From Ifrita kowaldi (Eukaryota > Chordata > Aves > Passeriformes > Cinclosomatidae): a DNA stretch of 64,000 nt. Below the pieces are notes generated by a model. That model saw nothing but the letters and a program-made list of their open reading frames with translations. It was not told where the DNA came from and ran no database searches. Shown one piece after another: positions 23,443 to 36,200 of the stretch. Position 1 is the stretch's first letter. Every line of letters starts with the position of its first letter. A program made the translations under genes and the position numbers. Location of the stretch: assembly GCA_013398055.1 (NCBI GenBank), contig VZRS01012009.1, forward strand, positions 60,258-124,257. The letters are read 5' to 3'.

Positions 23443-26400
23443 GACAGACCCTGAAGCTCCTCTCCTGCCATGTCTCTTTCCATGACTCAGCTTCTGCTTT
23501 TAATGATGCGCTCTCGCTGCTCGTGACCCAGGAGAAGACATTAATCAAAGCACTGCTGCTTGATTAAAGCATTAATAATATATTTTACAGCAGCAGGACT
23601 GGATATTAGGGGGAGGCTAAACCACCTTTGGGACGAGAGGTGTTTTCCTTCATTAAATGTCAGAGGAGAAAAGTTCCAAAAACTGAGCAAAGCCAAGACT
23701 TGCCAATGAATAAAACTATTCTTGTCATGATAATTCTGCTGATTCCAAAGAAAAATGGGAAGTACGTGAAATAGGAGGTTTTAACAGGGGGTTGAGGTGG
23801 CTTCACATTTCTGAGCCCTTTTTTTGTGGTTTTCCAAAGAGAGGAGGTGTCTCTGCTGCCAGAGGAGGTCGCAGCCATGGGTAATCCAAGGGGGGATTAC
23901 TGCTGTGCCTCAGTGCTGGTTGCTTCCCTACCCTTTTGGGAACATTCCACTTGATTCCTGCAGGAAAACCCACTGGATTAGGTCATTTTAGGAGCCCAGC
24001 TTTCCTCCTCTGAAAGAGTGGGGTATCCATCATGGGACAAAATTGCCCAGAATCAACTTTAATAACAGATAAATTAGAAACAACTTTTCATTAAAAATAA
24101 CAAGATTAGAAGATTAGTAACAGTGGACAAGACAGAAAAAGGATGAAACAATGAAAAATATTAAGATTGACAGCAGTGTTCTCTTCCATTCACAAATGTG
24201 ATGATTCCATTTGTTTAGCAATAATGACATTTTGCACAAGTGAACAGTTTGAAAAAAGAACATTACATCAAAACTTGTCAATGCAATAAAAACATTTCCA
24301 AATCCCTGGCCTGATTTTCTACTCACTTAAATCTCTTTTTGCTGGTGTAATCCCATGGAATATAATAGCTGTGTTCTTCAGGGGATAAAATCAGATGCAG
24401 AAATGAAGTTACAAATGGAAATTACTCCAAAAAGTCACAACTTACTCTCCTGTGTCAAAGTCAGAAACTGTCAGAAATCGTATTTTTGTCTAGGTAAAAG
24501 GAAAAATGAATAGACAAAAATTAAAGGTCATTTGTTAATGAGTATTAAACAACACCATCTGAAATACTCCCAGATAGTTATGACCAAGAAATTAACATCT
24601 AAAAACGAGAAATACCCAAACAAAACCTCATAGAAGGCTGAATGTCCTTTAATATGTGTCTTCATTTTACCTCCAGCGTGGGCCAGACATTCCAAACTCT
24701 GCAACTTCGAACACTCAACTGGATTTATTCCTTACTGGAACAGGAACTAAAGTGTTGATGTCCCTTATAAAACTGAATTCTAAATGCCAGGATATCAGAA
24801 ACACAGGAAAAATAAACAGCACAGCATGGAACTGCTTTAAGAAAATGGCTCTATGGGAATGGTCTCATGTATTTTCCAAGTGAATCTATCCACAAATTAA
24901 TTTGGATTTTTTTTCCTCTTGTCTTTATCTGAAAGAGATGTTACAAGGAATACTGATAAAATCACTTTGCTGTCAATTATGCATTGAACTGTGAGGCAGA
25001 TAACTGAGGTGGTTAGGGCTTCGGCATAAAAATGATCAAACAACAATTAGAAAATGCTAATAATAAACCAACTGGAATTTTTTAGGGTTTTCTTATCATT
25101 ACAGCATCTTTAGTGAGTCAGTCTTGAGAGTGTGTTTTTGATGAATCCCCACTCATATTAAAAGATAACTCTGAGTAAAATCAAAAGGATGGATAGGGTC
25201 TGGTTTTGTCTTCAAGTCACCCTAAACAAACTAAACCGTAGCCAAATATATCTGGGGAAAGGAAGGAAGACCTTTGCTGATATTGTGACACATCCCCCTC
25301 ATCCTAAGCTGGGTGTGACAAGGACAAACTCGAGTTCAGGAACGTGGGTGGGGCTGGGTGAGGTGGTCACAAACACTTTGCTGTGCCAACATCACAAAAG
25401 GGCCAGTAGGAAATCAGCATTCTGCCTGCCTGGGATCAGCCATTAAAAATTGGTATGAAAAAGCTTGGATTTAGTGGAAATAAAGGGATATGGGAGTGCT
25501 TGTATCTCCAGATTGCATCTCCACCCAGAAGAGCTCACCCCTCATAACAAATTCACTCCAGGTTCTACCGACTGGCACAGAAAATCAGAACACTTATTGA
25601 ACAAACAGTAAGTGTTGTACCCAGCTTTTTATTAGAGCTGTAAATGCAATGAAATTAAAATCTTTTTAGAAGAAAGTATTTTGAATCTTTTATAAAGGTA
25701 TGTGTCTTCTGACTACGAATCAGCAGCCTGCTCTTGCTCTAAAGGCATCCCGGGAGAGATACATGGTGTGAATCTGGCAGAACAAAGCTTCAGGAAAACG
25801 AAGGGATGAAGTTCAAACACAGAACCATTAGCCAGCTAAGTCCATTGCAAACAGCTTCTGGAAGGAACTACAATTCAAAGGACTCATTAGCTTAAGACGT
25901 GTTAATATCGGCCAAAGACATTTTAGTGCCTGAAGTGAATTCAGAGTTGAAGATGTGACTGATACTGGCACTTCTTTCAGACTTTTCTGCACAGGAGCTG
26001 CAGCTCAGCGTTGCTTCCCTGGAGCCTGGAACATCCCTCCTTGGCCTTGCCCTGCAAACACAGGGGCCTTCCTTTCCCCCAGCCAGCGCTGACGGACCCT
26101 GCCTGCCTCCTTCATGCCAACATCTCCTGCTCACACTTGCAGGACACCGTCCAGGGGACAGAAATGAACAGAATAACCCTGGGATGGAGGAAAACAGGAT
26201 TTGTCCCTTCCGTTTTATGTATCAGGCAATTGGCCAAATAATGACAATTATGGGAACTCACCCTGGAGCCTCTCGGTGAAACCAGAAACCAAAACCAAGT
26301 TTAGTCTTGAAAATGGGAAATACTTTCATACGACACAAACCTGCAGAGCCTGACTTAGCCTGCTGCATCTATTTCCAGGGTGAACTTTCCAAGAAAACGA

Positions 26401-29400
26401 CCATCTCTTTGTCCTGTGTGTGGACCAAACAAGAGGGTGTTCCAGTCTATTCCTTGGATTCTTAAGCTCTGCTGCAGCACCACTGATGACCAAGTAACAG
26501 GGAGAACAACCTTGTCTCAGACATCAGAGAGCCAGCATTGATTTCTGGGAAATATTAAAGCAAGAAAACATTGGGTTTTGCTGGAAATCATAATCAGAAA
26601 CATCTCAGAAGGTCCACAGCAAGGTAGATGTGCTACAGAGGTTGCATCGCAATGCCCTGAAACATTTCTTCCTCTGAGCTGTAATATAAGTTATGAGCTA
26701 ATATCGCCTCACATGAAAACAATAACACTGCTGTAACAGGACAATAATTAGGAGCACCACCAAAATGTGAATCTGGAATGTACCAGTCCTTCCAAAGCCC
26801 TGCAGCCAGCAAAAATATGTTGGGACACAAAGTTTCACAAAGCCTTTTCTTAAAATTAAGACCTCATCCTAAACCCAGGAAAACATTATAGCACTTCTTT
26901 ATGTTCTAATCAGCTTTAGTTCTTTCCTTCTTATTTCATCAGTAATGAAGAACTTACAGTCCAAGCTACACCCTCCTTGCCCTTGGGTCCCTCAGCTCTC
27001 GCTCGTCACTGAACTCTGCCTGAACTTTGTGATCAATTCTGTCGACCAGGCAGAAATAGGAAGATGATTTAGCTGCTTTTTCTGCTTCCCCAAAGCTGGA
27101 GGAGAGCAGCAGCCTCAGGACCAGCAGCAGCTCTGCCTCTGAGTCCGAGCGGGGCGCTGGAGGTGCTGAGTGAAGCAGCAAAGTGCATTTTCCTGAGTCA
27201 TTGCTCAGAGTGGGCTGAGCGGCTCCAGGCGATGCCCTCTGCTACTCTTGTGTGTAGATCACATCGCCTCAAGCACTCTCCCTGTTCTTACCTGCTGAGG
27301 CATTTACAGGTGAGAGGAGGAAGCATCTGCATTGATTTTACAAGGTCCTGCAGTAAAAGAGGAGAGTCCAAGCAACAGCACCCTGCACTGGCACCTAATG
27401 AATAAAGAGATGCACTTTACTGCTGGGTTCCATCACCGTGGTCTGATACACCAAAGTGACTCCTGGGGGGAAAAACAGGCTGGGGAAAGTTCCTCTGAAA
27501 AGGGCAATTGCTGCAGAAATAGTGCAAAACTATTCCAACAAACCCCAGCAGCAATCAGAGTGTGGAGGGCTGTGGAGGCTCGTTCAGGGCATGATCAGAA
27601 ACCCAGGGTTGTCTTGAAGGACTCCACCAAGAATGGGATCAGGGAAAGCTCACTGGTGCTTCTGCTGCCTGTATTACTTTAGGAGCTTAGGGCAATTTGG
27701 GTGATTTCATTCTAATCAAAATCTTTTCCAATTTCTAATCCCTTCAGCAGATTAAATATTACTAGAAGGAAAATCGACACCCACACACAAAGCCTGGGCT
27801 GGGCCGTTGAGTGCAGTTATTTATTGGAGGTCATTAGGGTTGAAAGACAGGCCCTTTTGGCCAGCTAAATACCCAGAAGGGAAGGACAAGCAACGGGAGA
27901 GATCTCTATCACCCTCTAAGTAGTTTCTTGTTCTCTGCTATCGAAATAAATAGTCTGGAATGAATAAAATTCAAATTAGTCTCCGTTCAGTGAGATGGAG
28001 CTGTGCCAAGTGCTGCCATTTACTGAAGTCCTTCTACATCACTGCTAAAAAGGAAAGTTCTAAACAGTGGCATCTTGGAGACAGAATTTGTTCTGGGCAC
28101 AGACTGGGAACAAAATGTATGCACTAATGTAAAATTCCCAGGGACCTGGAGTTTCTGCAGCCCATGTCTAAACATTACCGAGGGGAAAAACAAATACACG
28201 ATAATTTCTGCTTGCTTCAAGAAAAGGGGTTCTTGGACACGTTTATTGTGTTTTTCCATGGGAAATGGTTCAAATGAACTGCCAAAATTCTGGCCTGAAT
28301 GCGTGAAGAAATATTGCAGACACAACGAGCCCTGTTCCCCCTCACTTGCTGCCACACATTTCCGTGTAAGGCACTGCCTGGATATTTCCCAGACAAGCAA
28401 TAAGAGACCAAGTGGTGATGAAGTTATTTCCCTCCAACGTCAGGAGTGTTTGGAGCCACAGTCATATCTCAGCATCTCCTGTACCTTTCATGTCTTGTTG
28501 TTTATCAAAGGAGCAATGAAAAGGTGTAGAATGAGGTGTAGATGAATATGAATTATTGAAAGGGACTAGGAAGGAAGCGCTGCAGAAACAGGAGGAGCTG
28601 TCACTTAAGCTCCAGGTAAGAGGTTTTAAAGCCCAAATGAGAGAAGTGAATGTGAAAATGCTCTGAGCACTGTTTGTGCTGCTTAATAGAGAGTAGGGGC
28701 TGTTGCTTTTACTGTTTGCAGCACAAACTTGTCCTTATTCAAGCCAAGAATAAAAACCATCCTCTCAAACCCCATCCTCTCCTGCCTGCACTCATCCAGA
28801 CCAGCACTGGATGAGGACAAAAATTCTGGGGAGAAGAGCAACTTCACTGGAAAAACTCCTGTTCCTTCAGGAGCCTACATGGCATTTTATTTAAGACATT
28901 TTCTGTTGTCTGGTCTAGGCATTCAGCCTGAAATTTTGGGCCTTCTCTGAATCATTCAAAGAAGGATTTCCTTTCACTTCAGGCTAGCAGCCTCTTGGCA
29001 GCTGTGGATGGATGGTGCTCATGCCACTGATAATCTGAGTTCTTTTGTCTTTTCTTCATAAGACAAAACTTTCACGTCTTTAAATGACTTTGTCAACCCC
29101 ACTGGTGTCAAACTGTGCAAATCTCTTTCAAACAATGAAATGCAAAGCCACGGGAGGTGAGAATTTAGCAGAACTCCCATTTAATCCATGATCCATGGCA
29201 TCCTCTTTATAAAAATCTCTACAAGCATCTTTGGTTTGGTGCATAGACTGAACAAACGGAGTCCTTTCACGTTTTGCTGTATGCTACCCCATCATGTTAT
29301 AAAACCAACCAGCGTTTCTGCTTTCCAGACTCTTGCTTTTCATTGCATTCATCCCTCTTCCTACTTTATGCCTGGTTTGCTTTAGATTAATCCCCCATAG

Positions 29401-30403
29401 TGGACACACAGTAATTTCCTCAGGTTCAGCCCGAGTTTACGAGTGCCTTCCATTTTCTCTAATCTCTCCAGCTCTGTCTTTGTCTCTCTATCTATCCTGC
29501 CAGACATTTCCCTTGATTTTATCATTAATTAGTGCATCTTTGTAGTGTTTACAACAAAAGCTGGGTTATAAACATGACTCACAGACCCATTCCTGGCCCA
29601 GCCACTCCGAGTCCCACCTGAGCTGACTCAGTACGATGGCAATTTTTAGATTATAGTGAATGAAATATTTGCTGATTATTTTTCCCTCCCTGGCCTTTTA
29701 GCAGTCGCAGCTGATAAGCCCTCATGACTTTGTAGGGTAAGAGGAGGTAGGGAATACAGATGGAGAGAGCAGAGTGGTCACTTTACAGGAGAGAATGCCA
29801 GCTTTGGGCAGGGAAACTCACAAGGAGTGCTTAGACCTTCCTAAACTTCCTAATCCTTGTGCCTTCAATCAGTCCAAAAGCTCCTCTACGAGAAGGGGTG
29901 ATGAAGCAGCCAGAGATCAGGGAAAAGGGGAATTATTGACAGGAACTTGAAGCACCCGTTGGGGTTTGCAGTACTGAAGATTTTGCAGCCCTGGGTGCTG
30001 GGAGGGGTCTGTCCGGGCTGGGGAATGGGAACTTCCAAACAAACAGGAAGAGTTTGTAGGGAGGAAAGAGCAAACCAAGGGCTCTGAATTCACCTTTGAA
30101 ACATGAAGCCACAAAGCACCAGGCTTGTCAGATGGGCTGAAGGTCTCACCAGGGCGATGAGGGAAGGGCTTTCTTTCTCTCCTAGCGATGGGATTTTAAA
30201 AGATGTTCAATGTCAGCCCAATAAATTCACCCCCAAAGCAGATGCAGGGACTCACACAAGGAGGAAAAGCTCTCTCCTTCCCTCTCCAAGGGAGAAGTGC
30301 AACACCCTCCAGAGGACAGGGGATGGGGAGCTCTCACAGCTCTGCAGGGACTGCAGAGCAAGCACGGGGCCTCCTTCCAACAGTTCCCCACTGACACGAT
30401 CAA
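23443..30403. other. Intergenic, no gene seen
   Basis: This is a long AT-rich spacer. A 156-codon plus-strand open frame (28075..28545) and a 126-codon minus-strand frame overlap each other and have no recognisable domain. No RNA gene or transposon was recognised. Confidence 0.5.
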
Positions 30404-30620
30404 ATAATATCTTTATATTTTAGCCTCAACAAGGCTAACATTTCACGGATTAAAACAGATACAGATCTCGAGGAACCAACCAAGTTATTAAGAAGAGCTC
30501 AAGGGTACTTTTTAGCAACTGTGTGCTACTAAATACACAACAATGAGTTTTATGCATATTGCTTTTAACACAAGGTCTCAAGGCTTGGGAAGAAACATAA
30601 TTGGAATGATTTTTTATATC
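30404..30620 (+). repeat. Near-identical direct repeat, 217 bp, copy A
   Basis: Repeated at 30622..30838 with an offset of 218, separated by a single N. One substitution was seen (GTGTGCTACT versus GTGTGGTACT). Part of it appears a third time from 31969. I interpret this as an assembly duplication. Confidence 0.92.
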
Positions 30621-30621
30621 N
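30621..30621. other. Single N at contig junction
   Basis: It separates the two 217-base copies in the same manner as the N at 20027. Confidence 0.85.
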
Positions 30622-30838
30622 ATAATATCTTTATATTTTAGCCTCAACAAGGCTAACATTTCACGGATTAAAACAGATACAGATCTCGAGGAACCAACCA
30701 AGTTATTAAGAAGAGCTCAAGGGTACTTTTTAGCAACTGTGTGGTACTAAATACACAACAATGAGTTTTATGCATATTGCTTTTAACACAAGGTCTCAAG
30801 GCTTGGGAAGAAACATAATTGGAATGATTTTTTATATC
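30622..30838 (+). repeat. Near-identical direct repeat, 217 bp, copy B
   Basis: This is the second copy of 30404..30620. Its right part (from 30696) is also the start of the larger 1.27-kb duplication, so the region is a nested triplication in the assembly. Confidence 0.92.
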
Positions 30839-31967
30839 TTTTTTTGTTTTACATTTAATGCATCATAAATGGAGAACTAGATTTGTATGGTAATTTGAAC
30901 AGCACGGTATTAAGAAAAACAAGAGGAAGAAATCAATCTCACCAGTAAAACCTAAAAATAATAAATTCTCAGACCTTCCTTCACTAGTTTTAAATGATTT
31001 GAAAAATAAATTGAAACAGGAGAGGGGAAAAAAATCAACAGCATTCAGTATTCAAACCCACCTCACCTGCTTAGCAATTCATGTTTTAATCTGGCAGTTT
31101 GTCACAGTAACTAATGGAATTTTAACACTATTTCTCTTTCTGTTTGAAAACTGAAAGCACTTCTGTGTTTTATTCTCGAGCTACACAACTTTAAATAATC
31201 GGTCTTTCTAGTAACTTACCCACCTGTTAAAAACTGTCTTCTCCAGCAGAGTCAGTTGGAGATCAACTTTTTAATACCTCCTGTCCTTCTCCCCGAGTGG
31301 GAGCTTGTTGTCATATTTCAGTATGTCAAACACAGTTCTTACAAGACCACAGTAATTATATTTATTTGATTTATGACTGGGAAAGCGAGGCATGGAGATA
31401 TGAAGTGATATTGCTGGGATGACAAAGAGAGAATTTCGCAATGGTAACTGGATTGTGACCACAATCTTCTCCCTTTTAATCCTGCACCAGCCAGTGGCAG
31501 ACATTTCCGTGGGCTGTAAGTCAGGTGTGTGCCTGTGCGTACAGGGAGAGCTCAAAGAACACCAGCACTTGTAGCCAGACATATCCGTAACAGAGTACTT
31601 GAAGCAGCTGGTTAAAAGCTTCTTCAGATTTTCTTCCCAGAAAATTAACACCTCCTTCTGGCCATTTCCCTCTTCAAATTCTGAAATGGGTGTAATTTTG
31701 TCTAACTCGTGGCAGCACAGAAACATTCTCTCTGTCACCTGGCCCTGTGCAGACACCCTTCAGACAGCTTCTCTTTGAACCAAACCTTTCTCTATCTTAA
31801 TCATGTCTGCTGTTCCTGGCTGTAGAAATGCATGGAAATGGTAAAAATCCCCAATCTTGGCACTCAAAGCAGTCAAGTATCAGGCTTTAGAGGGTCACCA
31901 GAAAGAGAAGTTATTATCTCTGTGGCTGTATCCTGTACTGTGTACTGGATATTTGTGGCATTTCAGT
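30696..31967 (+). repeat. Near-identical direct repeat, 1.27 kb, copy A
   Basis: This block recurs at 31969..33242 after a single N. Differences seen by eye are about five substitutions and a 2-base length change in a T/G-rich tract near 30838 and 32110. One substitution changes CGA to TGA in a 161-codon minus-strand open frame (31271..31756), cutting it in copy B, which argues against that frame being a gene. Confidence 0.92.
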
Positions 31968-31968
31968 N
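31968..31968. other. Single N at contig junction
   Basis: It marks the join between the two 1.27-kb copies. The left flank ends at TTTCAGT and the right copy continues the same word as TTTCAGTCATCC at 33236, as expected if the unique right flank belongs to copy B. Confidence 0.85.
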
Positions 31969-33242
31969 AACCAAGTTATTAAGAAGAGCTCAAGGGTACT
32001 TTTTAGCAACTGTGTGCTACTAAATACACAACAATGAGTTTTATGCATATTGCTTTTAACACAAGGTCTCAAGGCTTGGGAAGAAACATAATTGGAATGA
32101 TTTTTTATATTTTTTTGTTTGTTTTACATTTAATGCATCATAAATGGAGAACTGGATTTGTATGGTAATTTGAACAGTACGGTATTAAGAAAAACAAGAG
32201 GAAGAAATCAATCTCACCAGTAAAACCTAAAAATAATAAATTCTCAGACCTTCCTTCACTAGTTTTAAATGATTTGAAAAATAATTTGAAACAGGAGAGG
32301 GGAAAAAAATCAACAGCATTCAGTATTCAAACCCACCTCACCTGCTTAGCAATTCATGTTTTAATCTGGCAGTTTGTCACAGTAACTAATGGAATTTTAA
32401 CACTATTTCTCTTTCTGTTTGAAAACTGAAAGCACTTCTGTGTTTTATTCTCGAGCTACACAACTTTAAATAATCGGTCTTTCTAGTAACTTACCCACCT
32501 GTTAAAAACTGTCTTCTCCAGCAGAGTCAGTTGGAGATCAACTTTTTAATACCTCCTGTCCTTCTCCCCGAGTGGGAGCTTGTTGTCATATTTCAGTATG
32601 TCAAACACAGTTCTTACAAGACCACAGTAATTATATTTATTTGATTTATGACTGGGAAAGCGAGGCATGGAGATATGAAGTGATATTGCTGGGATGACAA
32701 AGAGAGAATTTCACAATGGTAACTGGATTGTGACCACAATCTTCTCCCTTTTAATCCTGCACCAGCCAGTGGCAGACATTTCCGTGGGCTGTAAGTCAGG
32801 TGTGTGCCTGTGCGTACAGGGAGAGCTCAAAGAACACCAGCACTTGTAGCCAGACATATCCGTAACAGAGTACTTGAAGCAGCTGGTTAAAAGCTTCTTC
32901 AGATTTTCTTCCCAGAAAATTAACACCTCCTTCTGGCCATTTCCCTCTTCAAATTCTGAAATGGGTGTAATTTTGTCTAACTCGTGGCAGCACAGAAACA
33001 TTCTCTCTGTCACCTGGCCCTGTGCAGACACCCTTCAGACAGCTTCTCTTTGAACCAAACCTTTCTCTATCTTAATCATGTCTGCTGTTCCTGGCTGTAG
33101 AAATGCATGGAAATGGTAAAAATCCCCAATCTTGGCACTCAAAGCAGTCAAGTATCAGGCTTTAGAGGGTCACCAGAAAGAGAAGTTATTATCTCTGTGG
33201 CTGTATCCTGTACTGTGTACTGGATATTTGTGGCATTTCAGT
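31969..33242 (+). repeat. Near-identical direct repeat, 1.27 kb, copy B
   Basis: This is the second copy of 30696..31967. It opens at AACCAAGTTATTAAG, inside the 217-base repeat, so that small segment is present three times (about 30478, 30696 and 31969). Confidence 0.92.
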
Positions 33243-36200
33243 CATCCTGGGGTGCACCATTTAAGGGAATGACTCCCCTAACATCAGTCATGAAAATGGT
33301 GTGATTCAAAAATGCTCTGGAACTGAAACAAAAAGCACTTGGTAAGAAAAGCAGTTATATAATTGCCAATTTTTATCTCACCGAAGGGTTTACGTTGTCA
33401 AGATGTTTTCAGCTCTGACAGAAACTTCAAAATGCACAGTCCAAATGTGCCTGCAGAGTCAGAGAGAACATGGAGGTTTGTACCCTGGAAGGAAACTTCA
33501 TTTATCAGCAACAGCCTCCTGCTGATTATCACCAGGCTCTCTCTTTCAAACCCCTCGGTTGCCAAGCTCTCAGCGAGGCCAAAAATGCTGGCCAAATTCG
33601 TTTCCTGATGTGCACGTGCTTAGACAGATGTGCCCTTTGGTTTGGACCTCCCAGAAAACCTTCCTCGAACACCCAGCTCGTGTGCGGTGCTCAGGGTGAG
33701 ATGATCACCTGAGCTGAAATCAGGAGAGGTTTGCTCTCCAGTCGTGCCAGACCTGAGACTGCCTCCCTCGAAACCCCGGCTCCCACATCGCCTCCTGCTC
33801 CATCTCTCTCTGTGTGCAGAGGAAACAGCACCCAGCCCCAAGCCACGGCATGCAGCTTTTCCTCTGCCCGTGCCACACAACGCTTTTGTGCCGGTTTGGC
33901 CAAAATCTAGCAATATATCCTCTGAGAGAAAACCAGGTTACAACCACCCTTCCCCCCACCAGGTTCGGGAAAAAAAAGAAATTTTCCTCGAAGGAAAGTG
34001 AAAGAGCTAAAAGCNCATTCCTTAAACCCTTTGGAACCTAAGCGATTCATCCCTCACGCAAAATTCATTGGGGTCCATGTAGGAATGATTATCCACTTGA
34101 GATTCCCTTCCTCAGCTACTCTTCATTAACAGGCATAATTTTCTCCATAATTGCCCAGAGGAAAAGAGCACAGAAAACTTGAGGAAACTTCAGCGAAGTT
34201 GGTTCAGCTTCAGTCTTTGTGCGTGGAGAGGAGTGAAAAGACACAGAAATGGGGGTGTTACATGTCATGAGCATGTATTTACATTCACACAGCAAAGAAA
34301 TGCCCCAAATGATTCATTTGCTTCCTTTCAGCTTTCATCAGACTTGAAAAAGAAAAAAAAGAAACTTTTACAAAGGCAAGGAAGGAAATAAGGAATAAAA
34401 CACTGCCAGTGAGACGTGACTCAGTCGTCCATGACAATTTGTGGCACCACAGCACCGTGGATCATGACTGGGCTTTCCAAGGGCAGGGATGAACCAGCAG
34501 TATATTATAAAAGTGTTTAACAAATCCTGGGTACCCATGGCCTGATTTACCACATATTCCTGGGCCATTGCAGCATTGTTGTCCTGGAATCAATAATGCT
34601 GCAACTTGGTAAGACTTGAATAATGAAGAGGTGGCTCGAGTGCTTTACTGTCAATTTAATCATTCGTACCAATGAGGCATTTGGCAAGAGAGGGGATTTC
34701 TATTGTTTCATAAAGATAAATTATGAGGGAATAAACAGGAACATGAAGCTAACATTGCTGGACTGAATAAAATGTTGGCATCAGTCCTTAAAGTTTACCT
34801 TGCAATGTGTAATGTCATAATTAAATGGAGAAAAGGAGGCCAAGCTCTTCTTTATGGCCAGTGAGTAACACAGGGATCTGAAAAGAGGCTGAATTTCCAC
34901 GTAACAAGGCTATCTAAATCCAATTAATTCCACAAGTGCCAACCACCAGTGAACACAATGGAAGCATTTAAACGAATTTTTGGGTGCTTAAATGCTCTTT
35001 TCAATCACATGTAATTTCTTTTCTTTTTTCCCAAATAACCGAAAAATTGTTTTATTTATCGTCAGCTTTCACATGGCACAAATATAAAGAACCTGGGAAA
35101 GGTCAGGCCTATGCATTGGCTGATGCCTGAAGCAGAATTAGAGCTCACAGACAACAGGCTGTGTACTCTATCAATAAAAGAAACAGTGTCAAATAATTTT
35201 GGGATGAAATTGCACCCACTGAAGATTCAGCACTGGGCTGATTTCTAAGCCAATGAATGAGGACAGTGCAGGCTTTTAAAATTAATTTATTTTCCTTACT
35301 TCCTCCCCCCCCCCCACTTTTCCAGTGCATTCATATTTCCTTAAATAATTATTTTGATTTACACTTTTGTTTTCCCTCTGACTTTAAAAGCCTGAAATGC
35401 ATCTTGTGTTAGAGATGCCAGGCAGAGCAATTATCTTGGTATTATATTTAAGCGTTACAAAAAGGCTGTTTGGGGAGGGAGGAGGATTGACAGCAGTGCC
35501 TTTATTAAATTACAAACTGCTCCCTGCAGGATGATTGGGAGGCTGGAAGCATTTCCAACCGAGATCACCCTTTATATACAGACATCATCAGCCTGGAATA
35601 TCTCTACATGCACATATGGACATTACCAGATATTTCAGATCTTTTTGGCTCTTCTGACAGAGAAATATTGTCAGGTAAGCATTGCATGATCAACCCAAAG
35701 GTGCAATACCAAGCCAGGAGAGCCCAGGCCACCCTCAGGTGTCTCAGCACAAACACATCCCCACAAGGTCACACCAGCAGCCCCCACGGACATCATCTAG
35801 CAAGAATGTTGGGGAAAAAAGAACAGGAAAAGCATCCACGTTGTGGTAAAATATCTCCCTGGTGCCCAGAAATAGGTGGGTTGCTGACTTTCTGTGCCAG
35901 ATCTTCCTGGGGAACCTTTGCTGCATGAATTTCTCAGTTCTTTTCTAAATACTTTACACTTTTGGCCACTGCAAGAGCACGTGCCCGTAAATCCGACAGT
36001 TTTATTACGTGCTCTGTGGAAAACCAGGAAAGGTCTCTCTGTATTGTGTATGTATCTGCTCTTTATAGAGGATCCTGGCATAACTGCAGGGAACAAAAAC
36101 AGAGAGATGAAATCACCGGTCAGCCAGCGACAGTGAACGCCACCAGCTCCTACAGCATCAGCTCTTATCAATCCCTGAATACAATTCCTGGGAATGCTTT

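Noticed and set aside
28075..28545. 156-codon plus-strand open frame
   Set aside because: No domain was recognised, and a 126-codon frame on the other strand covers the same bases.
31271..31756. 161-codon minus-strand open frame
   Set aside because: It is interrupted by a stop in the near-identical second copy and resembles no known protein.
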